Below, piece after piece: positions 1-7,689 of a stretch of 40,508 bases of DNA (position 1 is its first letter; every line of letters starts with the position of its first letter). The translations under genes and the position numbers were made by a program. Origin of the DNA: Deltaproteobacteria bacterium (GTDB lineage: Bacteria > Desulfobacterota > Binatia > Binatales > Binataceae); the NCBI GenBank assembly GCA_003135135.1, contig PLDK01000046.1, forward strand, positions 1 to 40,508, given 5' to 3'. The notes beneath the pieces were generated by a model, which saw nothing but the letters and a program-made list of their open reading frames with translations, was not told the DNA's origin and did not search any database.

Positions 1-40
1 ATAGGCAGGGGGGAGCCTGAACGCATGCGAAACCCGCCGT

Positions 41-170
41 GGCAGGGGTGACCCCTGGCCGTGGTGGCGACGGCAGCGCAGTATTAAGCCGCTGGTAGGG
101 GCCGCGCCCGCCAACGGCGGGCGGCCTTAATACTGGGTGCAGGGGTCACCCCTGCCCGTCGCCACGGCCA
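41..170. repeat. Palindromic intergenic element, copy 1
   Basis: This non-coding block is built from inverted modules. A perfect odd palindrome (caggggtgacccctg) lies near 43-57 and its complement near 139-154. An inner inverted pair, cagtattaag (79-88) and cttaatactg (126-135), flanks a GC-rich core. The arms gccgtggtggcgacgg and ccgtcgccacggc are also inverted relatives. The same module order returns at 3661-3760. The layout resembles a REP or MITE-like mobile hairpin. It ends where the transposase relic begins. Its family is not recognised. Confidence 0.6.
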
Positions 171-180
171 GTGCTGGCGA

Positions 181-414
181 ATCGTGCGCCTGACCAATGC
201 GTTCTCAAAGAAAGTCCAGAACCACGGCCACATGGTCGCGGTTTACGCGCTCTGATACAACTTCATCCGGATTCACAAGACGCTGCGCTGCGCGCCCGCA
301 ATGGAAGCGGGAGTTACGGACAGGCTCTGGACCGTCCGAGATATTGCTGAACTCTTGGAGCAGGCAGAAGATAAACGCGCGACCTCAAAATTAAAATCAG
401 AGTGTGATATTTGA
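181..414 (+). pseudogene. C-terminal relic of an IS1-type transposase
   Basis: Reading the frame that starts at 181 gives LTNAFSKKVQNHGHMVAVYA, then an in-frame TGA at 253-255, then YNFIRIHKTLRCAPAMEAG and VTDRLWTVRDIAELLEQ, ending at the TGA of 412-414. This is the characteristic C-terminal end of the IS1-like transposases common in soil proteobacteria, whose intact form reads LTNAFSKK-NHAHAV-YNFxRIHKTLRxxPAM. Only about 75 codons remain, with no DDE catalytic core and one internal stop, so it is dead. The truncation point abuts the palindromic element, which suggests insertion or recombination there. The family match is from memory, not a search. Confidence 0.75.
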
Positions 415-424
415 GTCGAGTATC

Positions 425-1312
425 ATGAAATACTTGCGCGTCTGGTTCGCATTGATTCTGATAGCGTCGGCATTAATTCCAAGCGCCGCCGGAAGCGTAA
501 GGAGCGACGAAGAACATCAAAATCAAACCAGCAGCAATGAACGCCGCCGTCACGACGAATCCCGCCAGCCCGCGCCAGCGGTTACGATCATCGTCCAACC
601 AGCGCCAGTTAAGATAATTCAGCCAAACGCCCCCGTAGAAAAGGAAAAGCCCGCTCAGAAATGGTATCAACGGCCCACAATTACTGATTGGGGAATCCTT
701 GGCGTCACTTTTGTCTATGCGCTGATTTCGGTTGGATTGCTCGATGCTACTCGACGCCAAGCGCAACTCGCTATCGAGGCATTGCAGCAGACGAAGATTG
801 CGGCTGACGCCGCGAAAAAAAGTGCGGACGTCGGCGAGAAAGCACTGTATAAAACCCAATCGGCGATTATTAATTTCGAGAGGATCGGCCTGGAAGGGCA
901 TGAACACGATGCGGATGCGAAGGCTGTAATTTGGTTTAGTAACCTCGGTCCTACCATTGCTTACATGCTTCAAATTTCTCTGCGAGCGCGCATCGGTAAC
1001 GTACTGCCAACCGAGCCAGAGTATTCGAGAGCAGGTACGTACGGTGATGTCGGTGTTCTCTTGAAAGTTGAGAAGGAACGTCGTGAGCAATGTTTGGTGG
1101 AGTGGCCGGATGGGTGCGTCAGTGAGGAACAGAGGATTGCGCTCTTGAAGGAACTGGACGAAGGGAAAAGATTATTCATCGTTTACGGGTTTATCGTTTA
1201 TAGGGACGCGTTCGATCGCGTTTTCAAGCAGGGGTTTGGAGCTATCCGCTATCGTGGGGAGTTTGCCGGTCTGCCAACGGGCACGTACAAATACACAACG
1301 CAAATCACCTAG
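425..1312 (+). CDS. Hypothetical membrane protein with coiled coil
   Basis: The 295-residue product starts at ATG 425. A GTG seven codons upstream is possible, but the signal sequence fits the ATG. Residues 1-23 look like a signal peptide or membrane anchor. Residues 25-80 are polar and Pro-rich. Residues 87-106 form a second hydrophobic segment, followed by an Ala/Gln/Lys-rich helix to about 146 that should form a coiled coil. The C-terminal half looks beta-rich and soluble. Similar architectures occur as uncharacterised proteins in soil proteobacteria, and no function can be assigned. Codon use is visibly less GC-biased than in the housekeeping genes downstream. Together with the transposase relic just upstream, this suggests horizontally acquired DNA. 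Confidence 0.7.
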   Translation: MKYLRVWFALILIASALIPSAAGSVRSDEEHQNQTSSNERRRHDESRQPAPAVTIIVQPAPVKIIQPNAPVEKEKPAQKWYQRPTITDWGILGVTFVYALISVGLLDATRRQAQLAIEALQQTKIAADAAKKSADVGEKALYKTQSAIINFERIGLEGHEHDADAKAVIWFSNLGPTIAYMLQISLRARIGNVLPTEPEYSRAGTYGDVGVLLKVEKERREQCLVEWPDGCVSEEQRIALLKELDEGKRLFIVYGFIVYRDAFDRVFKQGFGAIRYRGEFAGLPTGTYKYTTQIT

Positions 1313-1498
1313 AGGAACCGCGACTCGCGTTGTACTAAAACACCGGCCTGTCGCGTAAATCATGCCCACCCAGAGCATGAGTGTTAAACCCAACATAATT
1401 GCCAACTAGTTCATCCCCAAGGAAAGCCGCTTGACTGATGATTGGCCACTCGTTACTGTGCGCCCCATGAAGCCGAGTCGTGATGTACGTCGCGTCCC

Positions 1499-1525
1499 CA
1501 ATTCAATGAGGGTCCTCCTGAATTG
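1499..1525. promoter_or_regulatory. 27-nt imperfect palindrome upstream of the MFS gene
   Basis: The arms caattca (1499-1505) and tgaattg (1519-1525) are perfectly complementary, and inner gagg (1508-1511) pairs with cctc (1514-1517). The site lies about 25 nt before a terminator hairpin and 96 nt before the MFS start. It could be a regulator operator or an RNA hairpin. No binding protein can be named. Confidence 0.35.
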
Positions 1526-1550
1526 AGACGGACATCGATACTTGGCTCTA

Positions 1551-1591
1551 AAAAGCCCCGGGCGCTTGAGAGCTCCGGGGCTTTTTCTTTT
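1551..1591 (+). terminator. Rho-independent terminator
   Basis: The stem aaaagccccgg pairs with ccggggcttttt across a loop of about 13 nt, and the T-run continues (ctttttctttt). It stands 240 nt after the nearest upstream + strand stop codon (1312) and only 30 nt before the MFS start. It may therefore end a short untranslated transcript or act as an attenuator for the transporter. The A-run on the left arm makes it potentially bidirectional. The rest of 1313-1620 shows no gene. Confidence 0.75.
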
Positions 1592-1620
1592 GGCGTGACT
1601 GACCGGGTGGAAAAAGTTCC

Positions 1621-2874
1621 GTGGAAACCGCACGACCGCATGCTCCTACGATTCGTGAGATCATCCGCCGCTACTACACGGTATGGGGCCTGTACTCGTT
1701 CGCCGGCGGGTTTATGTTCGGCGTCTATCCGATCTTTCTGCGCGCGCGCGGGCTCAACCAGTTCCAGATAAACAGCGTACTGGCGACGTACTTCATCGTC
1801 CTGTTCCTGACCGACGTGCCCACCGGTGCGTTCGCCGACCTGCTCGGCAGGCGCCGCTCGTATGTGCTGGGCGCATCGCTGCGGGTCTGCGCGTTCCTCC
1901 TGTACTTCCTGGCGCATCATTACTACGTGTTCCTGATCGCCGAGAGTATCGACGGTATCGGCACGACCTTCGGCAACGGCGCGATTGACGCGTGGGGTGT
2001 CGATGCGCTCGATGACGCGGGCTACGACGGGCTCAAGGACCGGCTGTTCTCGCGAATCTCGCAACTGACGACGATTGGCTTCATGGGGTCGGCGCTGATC
2101 GGCGCGTACGTGGGCAACATCGATATCGCATGGCCGTGGCTGCTCGGCGCTGCCGGCTACATGGTCAGCGGTGCGGTCGGCGCATTCCTGATGCACGACG
2201 AGCGGCCGCACACCACGACCGTCAGGATCGCCGCGATTCCGCGGCAGGTTGCCGCGAACGTTGCCGACGGCATCCGCGCCGGGCTGGGCGCGCACACGGT
2301 CCTCATGCTGAGCGTGGCGGGCGCAATTACGTTTGCGGCGTGGGCGCCGTATTGGATCGAATGGCCGATAATGTTCAACGAGAGCCTGAAAGTCGGCGTG
2401 TGGATCGTCGGCTGGATCTATTGCGGTCTGTCGGCGGCGCGGCTCGTCGGTGCGGAGCTCAGCGCGCGCATCCAGAGCGACGAATCGCGGCGCGCTGCGC
2501 GCGTGAGCATGCTGGTTACCGGCGCGAGCGTGATGCTGTTCCTGGCGGGGCTGTTCGGCGGGCGGCCGCTGGTTTCGCTCGCGATGCTGTTCGTGATGAA
2601 TCTGTTTACCGGGGCGATGATGCCGCTGGTTCAGAGCTGGTTCAACGAGCAGATCGAAGCGGGCAATCGCGCGACGCTGTTGTCATTCAACTCCACGTTC
2701 CAGACGATGGGTGGCGCGATGGGATTGCTGTTTGCCGGGCGAATCGCGGATACGGCGGGGATACCGTTCGAATGGCAGATCGCGGGGCTGATATCGGTGT
2801 GCGCGGCGCCGGTGTATTGGGCGACGCGCCGGCGCGCGGGCGAAGAGGCCGCGCTGGCGAGCCCGGCGGAGTGA
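1621..2874 (+). CDS. MFS transporter
   Basis: This 417-residue protein has about twelve hydrophobic segments and should be a secondary transporter of the inner membrane. After transmembrane segment 2 it carries the MFS motif A pattern, seen as GAFADLLGRRRSYVLG near residue 75. The central cytoplasmic loop falls near residues 195-215 (charged, DERPHTTTVR). The substrate cannot be read from sequence. The general form resembles drug or small-molecule exporters. The start used is GTG 1621. No strong Shine-Dalgarno sequence is visible, and a later in-frame start is possible but would remove only the short polar N-terminus. A terminator lies immediately upstream, so the gene is probably transcribed alone or by read-through. 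Confidence 0.85.
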   Translation: METARPHAPTIREIIRRYYTVWGLYSFAGGFMFGVYPIFLRARGLNQFQINSVLATYFIVLFLTDVPTGAFADLLGRRRSYVLGASLRVCAFLLYFLAHHYYVFLIAESIDGIGTTFGNGAIDAWGVDALDDAGYDGLKDRLFSRISQLTTIGFMGSALIGAYVGNIDIAWPWLLGAAGYMVSGAVGAFLMHDERPHTTTVRIAAIPRQVAANVADGIRAGLGAHTVLMLSVAGAITFAAWAPYWIEWPIMFNESLKVGVWIVGWIYCGLSAARLVGAELSARIQSDESRRAARVSMLVTGASVMLFLAGLFGGRPLVSLAMLFVMNLFTGAMMPLVQSWFNEQIEAGNRATLLSFNSTFQTMGGAMGLLFAGRIADTAGIPFEWQIAGLISVCAAPVYWATRRRAGEEAALASPAE

Positions 2875-2920
2875 TCCGCCTCACGGGGGTGTTTTTGGCG
2901 AGGACAAAAGGCGAAACTTG

Positions 2921-3026
2921 AGCGCGTCGGGAAGCCCCCTGGACTCAAAATCGGGCTCGAACCTCGCGTTTGCAAACCGCCTGGTATCGGTACGAGTGTA
3001 ACTCGCATTCAAAATGGAAATTCCGG
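2921..3026 (+). repeat. Dispersed ~105-nt repeat, copy 1
   Basis: This stretch matches the reverse complement of 22248-22350 over almost its whole length. Shared blocks include cgggctcgaac, an adjacent cgc-tttgc-aa block, and the terminal aaaatggaaattccgg. Copy 1 read on + gives GSNLAFANRLVSVRV followed by a stop; copy 2 read on - gives GSNFAFAKRPVLIRVG without one. It may be a mobile non-coding element or a decayed coding fragment. The rest of 2875-3187 shows no gene. Confidence 0.6.
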
Positions 3027-3187
3027 CTGAAACATCACGACGGGGTCAAGACCGAGGCGATAAACGGGCACCCGAAGGAGATCAGTTGCCAGCTTTCCCC
3101 CGGCTGGGGCCGGCTGGCAGCAGCCCGGGGGGAACGACTGGTGGTTCTCGAGCGCATCAGCCTGCCACTGCGCGCTCAGTGCTGCGT

Positions 3188-3385
3188 TCAGTGAGCGGCT
3201 GCCTTGCTCTTGGCATGCGCACCTTTGGAGGCCTCGTGCGCGGTCTCTGAAAGCTTCATGGCCTTCTCTGAGTGCTCAAGGCCGGCTTTATGCTCACCCT
3301 TTTGGTGACGTTCCGCCGCCGTCCGATGAATTTTGGCCGCCGATTCGTGGGCTTCTGCCGCCTTCGTGTGGCTGATCGCTGGCAT
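3188..3385 (-). CDS. Small Ala/His/Lys-rich protein
   Basis: The product is 65 residues and strongly low-complexity: Ala, His, Lys and Glu make up most of it, in a repeating helical pattern such as HTKAAEAHESAAKIH and EHKAGLEHSEKAMKL. It should be one long amphipathic helix, with no signal peptide. Support for a real gene comes from a perfect Shine-Dalgarno (gagggag) seven nucleotides before the ATG on the minus strand and from the biased composition. Short His/Ala-rich helical proteins of this type are widespread in proteobacteria and uncharacterised. It is encoded alone, opposite to its neighbours, inside an otherwise gene-free repeat-rich region. Confidence 0.7.
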   Translation of the reverse strand: MPAISHTKAAEAHESAAKIHRTAAERHQKGEHKAGLEHSEKAMKLSETAHEASKGAHAKSKAAAH

Positions 3386-3660
3386 ATTGTTACTCCCTCG
3401 TTCTTTGCTGCTTCGTTAAAGACAAGTGTATCCGGGTTGCACCTTTGAAACATACTACCTTGTCCCGCGAGCGAACAACGTCGCGCGGTTCCTTATGGAA
3501 CGAAAGCGGCGTCGTCGCTCTCTGAGGAGCCGGGCGAGCCGTCCTCGTCGAGGGGCAACCCGCAGTAGACCCCTCGCATTAAGGAGCAATACTGATGAAA
3601 TCGATTATATGGGCTAGAATGACACGGAAGGAATTCTAACCGGGACGAAGTCCGGCCGTT
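3386..3660. other. Gene-free stretch
   Basis: I see no convincing gene here. A 63-codon open frame on + (3426-3617) encodes an Arg-rich sequence with no recognisable features, and I treat it as chance. The left end must hold the promoter of the minus-strand small gene. Confidence 0.4.
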
Positions 3661-3760
3661 GGCACGGCTGGCCAGTATTAAGAAACCGCGCGCGACAACG
3701 GAGCGCGGCCTTAACGGTGGGTGCAGGGCTCAGCCCTGCGGTGCAGGCGTCACCCCTGCA
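3661..3760. repeat. Palindromic intergenic element, copy 2
   Basis: The module order is that of 41-170: ggcca, cagtattaag (3673-3682), a GC-rich core with inverted ccgcgcgc/gagcgcgg, a degraded right arm ccttaacgg, then gggtgcagggctcagccctgc and gtgcaggcgtcacccctgc. The inner right arm has lost the -tactg end seen in copy 1, so this copy is more decayed. It lies 137 nt upstream of alaC. Confidence 0.55.
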
Positions 3761-3849
3761 AACCCATCGCGGGTTTCACTAAAATTGAGTTCTTCGCATC
3801 GCCTACTAGCGGCGCAGGCGAGCGTCCGTTAAAACTTATAGTTCGCACA

Positions 3850-3877
3850 TTGCGCGGACGCGGAGTCCGCGCATAAT
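3850..3877 (+). promoter_or_regulatory. Candidate alaC promoter with embedded palindrome
   Basis: TTGCGC (3850-3855) and CATAAT (3872-3877) have a 16-nt spacing, a fair sigma-70-type match at the -10. The spacer is an inverted repeat: gcgcggac (3852-3859) and gtccgcgc (3865-3872), eight perfect base pairs around gcgga. An operator placed between the -35 and -10 would suit a repressor or a MerR-type activator. Transcription would begin about 13 nt before the alaC start codon. Confidence 0.4.
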
Positions 3878-3896
3878 CGCCAACCGCAAGAGTAAA

Positions 3897-5105
3897 ATGG
3901 ATTTTCCACGAATCAAACGGCTGCCACCCTACGTCTTCAACGCGATCGGAGAATTGTGCCTCCAGGCGCGCCGAGCCGGCGAGGACATAATCGATTACGG
4001 GATGGGAAATCCCGACGAGCCGACTCCGCCGCATATCGTGGCGAAGCTGATCGAGGCGGCCTCCAAGAACGCCAACCATCGCTACTCGGTGTCGCGCGGG
4101 GTGTTCAAGCTGCGGCTTGCGATCTGCGATTGGTACAAGCGGCGCTACGGCGTCGAACTCGATCCCGATTCGGAAGCGATCGTCACGATCGGATCGAAGG
4201 AAGGGATCGCGCACCTGACGCTGGCGATTTTAGACCAGGGCGACGTGGTGCTGGCGCCGACGCCGACCTATCCGATTCATCAGTACGGATGCATCATTGC
4301 GGGCGCGCAGGTGCAGGGCGTCCCGATCCGGCGCGGAGAGGAATTTTTCGACGAGCTGATGGACGCGGTGAAGCGATGCTGGCCGCGGCCCAAGTTTCTG
4401 ATCATGAACTTCCCGCATAACCCGACCACCGCGACCGTTGATTTGCACTTCATGCAGCGGGTGGTCGAGTTCGCCCGCGAAAACAGCATCATGGTCGCGC
4501 AGGACTTCGCGTACGCGGACCTGTGCTTCGACGGTTACAAGGCGCCGTCGATGATGCAGGTGGCGGGCGCGAAGGATGTCGGCGTCGAGTTCTTCACCCT
4601 GTCAAAGAGCTACAACATGCCGGGCTGGCGGGTGGGCTTCGCGGTCGGCAATCGCGAGATGATCGCGGCGCTGGCGCGGCTGAAATCGTATTTCGACTAC
4701 GGGATGTTCGCGCCGGTGCAGGTCGCCGCGATCGCGGCGCTCAACGGACCGCAGGACTGCGTCGCGGAGATCGTCGCGCGGTACAGGCAGCGGCGCGACG
4801 TGCTGGTGGACGGACTCAACCGGGCCGGCTGGCCGGTGGAGAAACCCAAGGCGACGATGTTCGTGTGGGCGCCAATTCCGGAGCCGTTCCGCGCGATGGG
4901 TTCGCTGGAGTTCTCGAAGTTCCTGCTGGCCGAGGCCAAGGTCGCGGTTTCGCCGGGGATCGGCTTCGGACAGGACGGCGACGGGTTCGTGCGCTTCGCG
5001 CTCATCGAGAACGAGCATCGCACCCGCCAGGCGTTGCGCGGAATTCGTCACGCGCTTAGAGCCGGCCACGCCGATATACCGGCGCGCACGGCCAGCGCCT
5101 CCTGA
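3897..5105 (+). CDS. alaC: Alanine-synthesising aminotransferase AlaC
   Basis: This 402-residue fold-type I PLP aminotransferase should move amino groups between glutamate and pyruvate. The Schiff-base lysine is K237 in [16 protein letters not shown]175 (NFPHNP), D203 and Y206 (DFAYADL) are the cofactor residues. The C-terminal signature [22 protein letters not shown] is that of E. coli AlaC, as are [10 protein letters not shown] and MGSLEF. Length is normal for the family. The order alaC - hom - thrC - apgM is known from deltaproteobacteria, although here a secreted-protein gene separates alaC from hom. The start is ATG 3897, with a weak ribosome site. A related aspartate or diaminopimelate aminotransferase activity is less likely given the close motif match. 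Confidence 0.9.
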   Translation: MDFPRIKRLPPYVFNAIGELCLQARRAGEDIIDYGMGNPDEPTPPHIVAKLIEAASKNANHRYSVSRGVFKLRLAICDWYKRRYGVELDPDSEAIVTIGSKEGIAHLTLAILDQGDVVLAPTPTYPIHQYGCIIAGAQVQGVPIRRGEEFFDELMDAVKRCWPRPKFLIMNFPHNPTTATVDLHFMQRVVEFARENSIMVAQDFAYADLCFDGYKAPSMMQVAGAKDVGVEFFTLSKSYNMPGWRVGFAVGNREMIAALARLKSYFDYGMFAPVQVAAIAALNGPQDCVAEIVARYRQRRDVLVDGLNRAGWPVEKPKATMFVWAPIPEPFRAMGSLEFSKFLLAEAKVAVSPGIGFGQDGDGFVRFALIENEHRTRQALRGIRHALRAGHADIPARTASAS

Positions 5106-5165
5106 GCGCAATTGCGCAAGTAACGGGGGACAAATTGAGACCGATTTTCTGTTTCCGGGTCTACG

Positions 5166-6311
5166 ATGCGATTGATAAATTGCGCGAAAAGCCATGACCG
5201 GCGCGGGCTCGGATGCGCGCTGCTCCTGGGATGCCTGCTGACGCCGGTGGCGGTGGCTGCACAAACGCCTCAGCAGGGTCTGGCGGCGATGGACTGGTCA
5301 GTGAAGGCGCCTCACGATCTCGCGCACAATCCGCCCTCAGAGAAAGCCGTGCGGAGTTTTATAGGAAACATGACGAATTCTGTCGGAAGCATAACGAATC
5401 AAGTGTGCAATGTTCAGTTTGCCGATTTGAAGCATAACGGCACGTTATCACTGGTGTTGGGCGATGACGGCGGTGGTACCGCCGATTGCAATTATACCGA
5501 GATCTTCGACAAAAACGCTGAGAGCATTGAGGAGTACTTCCTTGACGCCTATATCGGTACTCCCGGTGTAGAAGACATCAATGGTGACGGACGCTTCGAG
5601 GTGGTCGTGGACGAGTTCGATGGCGCCGAATTCCAAGACGCCGCCAAACTCTACCACGGAAGTGGAATCGCGCACTGCGATATTTGTGCTGCATGCAACG
5701 AATATTGGCCGCGGGTATATGCCTGGACCGGCAGCGGATACACCGAAGTAAGCTCCCAATACCCCAAGTATTACGAGCGTGAGCTTCAATCGCTGAAAAA
5801 GCAGATTGCCGCGATTGATGCGTCCGAGGCTGCCGCGCAGCGCCGTCGCTCTGCCGTGCCAAGTCCCGTGCAGCCGGCGCCAGGGGTGTTCAGAACGCAA
5901 CAATGGTCAGCCACGTTCAACGGAGGGGCGGAGGTGAACCAGACGCAGGAGACAGGGCCGGAGCCGTCTGCCACGGCGACGCCAGCCCCGGAAGCGGCTG
6001 AGACGCCCGACCCGGGAGACCTGGACTGCCTGAAGGCGGAAGCGGCGAAGATGGAACGCTATCTGGGCATCTCGAAGGACGCCGGGATGGACGACGCGAT
6101 ACGATGGGCTAACAGCAATGACCCTGCTCAGCGCGAGTTTGCCACCGACGTTCTTGGCGACATCGGGACGGCTGACGCGCTGATATACGAGCAAACGCTG
6201 AGTCGCGATTCGGAGCGCGATGTAGCAGTCTCAGCTAAGAGTGGAATCAAGAACTGGGGAAAGCCTGAGAGGCCGCCGTCGGCTTTTGAGCATGAAACTT
6301 CCTCGCCATGA
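5166..6311 (+). CDS. Secreted protein with FG-GAP-like calcium loop
   Basis: The 381-residue product begins with a signal peptide (hydrophobic core GCALLLGCLLTPVAVAAQ, cleavage near residue 32). Residues 80-150 contain loops of the FG-GAP/VCBS type, including DINGDGRFEVVVDEFDG, an EF-hand-like Asp-rich calcium site, and several Cys (HCDICAAC). Residues 195-285 are low-complexity and Pro/Ala/Thr-rich, so likely a linker. The last 90 residues look like a HEAT-type helical repeat (DPAQREFATDVLGDIGTADA). It is probably periplasmic or surface-exposed, with unknown function. The gene sits between alaC and hom on the same strand, with less GC-biased codons than either, which looks like an insertion into an older operon. 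Confidence 0.75.
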   Translation: MRLINCAKSHDRRGLGCALLLGCLLTPVAVAAQTPQQGLAAMDWSVKAPHDLAHNPPSEKAVRSFIGNMTNSVGSITNQVCNVQFADLKHNGTLSLVLGDDGGGTADCNYTEIFDKNAESIEEYFLDAYIGTPGVEDINGDGRFEVVVDEFDGAEFQDAAKLYHGSGIAHCDICAACNEYWPRVYAWTGSGYTEVSSQYPKYYERELQSLKKQIAAIDASEAAAQRRRSAVPSPVQPAPGVFRTQQWSATFNGGAEVNQTQETGPEPSATATPAPEAAETPDPGDLDCLKAEAAKMERYLGISKDAGMDDAIRWANSNDPAQREFATDVLGDIGTADALIYEQTLSRDSERDVAVSAKSGIKNWGKPERPPSAFEHETSSP

Positions 6312-6378
6312 TCTGCGCCGGCCCCGCGAGGGGCGCGCAATGAGGTTAGAAGTTGTCTGAACAAAGGAAGATTTCTGC

Positions 6379-7686
6379 GTGAGACCAATACGGATTGCTC
6401 TGCTCGGATGCGGTACCGTGGGCGGCGGCGTGGTGAAGCTGATGCTGCGCAACCGCGACAAATACGAACGCATGCTCGGCGCGCCGGTTCAGTTGGCGGC
6501 GGTGGCGGATCTGAGGGTCAAGCTGGTCGCCGCGCTTGGCGTGCCGGCAAAATTGATTACCACAGACGCCGCCGAGGTCGTCACGCGTCCCGATATCGAT
6601 ATCGTGGTCGAACTGTTTGGCGGTTACGAACCAGCCCGCGCGCTGATCATGAAGGCGCTGGCGGCGGGCAAGGACGTCGTTACCGCCAATAAAGCTTTGC
6701 TCGCGGAGCATGGCGGCGAGATTTTTCGCGAGGCCGGGAAACGCGGCCTGGCGGTCGGTTTCGAGGCAAGCGTCGGCGGCGGTGTGCCGATCATCCGCAC
6801 CCTGCGCGAGGCGCTGGCCGGCGATCGCCAACGCGCGGCTTATGGAATCGTCAACGGCACCTGCAATTCCATTCTCACCACGATGACGGAGGACGGCGTC
6901 GAGTTCGACGCCGCACTGGCCGACGCGCAGGACAAGGGCCTGGCCGAGAAGAACCCCGCGCTCGATGTCGAGGGGCATGATTCGGCGCACAAACTTTGCC
7001 TGCTGGTGACGCTTGCCTTTGGCGTGATGGTGAAACCGGCGCAGATTTACACCGAAGGGATCACGCGGATTACGCAGGCCGACATCGGGTACGCGCGCGA
7101 GCTCGGCTACGCGATCAAACTGCTCGCGATCGGCAAGGATGCCGACGGCGCCATCGAGGCGCGGGTGCATCCCACGATGATCCCGCAACGCCACCTGCTG
7201 GCGGGAGTCGGCGGCGCGTACAATGCGATCTATATCCACGGCGACGCGCTCGGCGCGACAATGTATTCGGGGCTGGGCGCGGGCGAGATGCCTACGGCGA
7301 CGGCGGTGGTGGCCGATATACTGGAAATCGCGCGGCATCGTCTGGCCGCAGGCTCGGCGCGAGCGCACGCGTTTGGATTTCCGATCCGCCTGATGAAGAA
7401 CGCCAGTGTCAAGGCGATGGACGACGTGGTATGCGAGTATTACCTGCGGTTCATGGCGCGGGATAAGCCCGGGGTGCTCGGCGCTATCGCGTCGGTGCTG
7501 GGCAGTCATGGGCTTTCGATCGCGTCGGTGATCCAGAAGGGTCGCGGAACCGCGCAGACGGTGCCGGTTATCATGCGGACCCACGGCGCGCCCGAGCGCA
7601 GTCTGAAACGCGCGCTGGCGGAGATTCGAAGGAAGAAAATCGTGCAGTCGGCTCCCGCGTTTATCCGAATCGAGGAGAAGCTTTAG
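6379..7686 (+). CDS. hom: Homoserine dehydrogenase
   Basis: The enzyme reduces aspartate semialdehyde to homoserine with NAD(P)H, the branch step to threonine and methionine. The 435-residue protein has an N-terminal Rossmann motif GCGTVGGG (residues 10-17), the VTANKALLAEHG block with K105, the NGTCNSILTTM substrate motif (159-169), and the catalytic region DVEGHDSAHK ending at K205. A C-terminal ACT domain begins near residue 355 (RDKPGVLGAIASVLGSHGLS) and should give feedback control by threonine. The start is GTG 6379 with AAAGGAAG upstream. It is followed after 3 nt by thrC, so the two are co-transcribed and probably translationally coupled. Confidence 0.96.
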   Translation: MRPIRIALLGCGTVGGGVVKLMLRNRDKYERMLGAPVQLAAVADLRVKLVAALGVPAKLITTDAAEVVTRPDIDIVVELFGGYEPARALIMKALAAGKDVVTANKALLAEHGGEIFREAGKRGLAVGFEASVGGGVPIIRTLREALAGDRQRAAYGIVNGTCNSILTTMTEDGVEFDAALADAQDKGLAEKNPALDVEGHDSAHKLCLLVTLAFGVMVKPAQIYTEGITRITQADIGYARELGYAIKLLAIGKDADGAIEARVHPTMIPQRHLLAGVGGAYNAIYIHGDALGATMYSGLGAGEMPTATAVVADILEIARHRLAAGSARAHAFGFPIRLMKNASVKAMDDVVCEYYLRFMARDKPGVLGAIASVLGSHGLSIASVIQKGRGTAQTVPVIMRTHGAPERSLKRALAEIRRKKIVQSAPAFIRIEEKL

Positions 7687-7689
7687 GCG

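Noticed and set aside
197-394. 65-codon Arg/Ser-rich open frame on +
   Set aside because: It is an out-of-frame shadow of the transposase relic, which reads meaningfully in the neighbouring frame.
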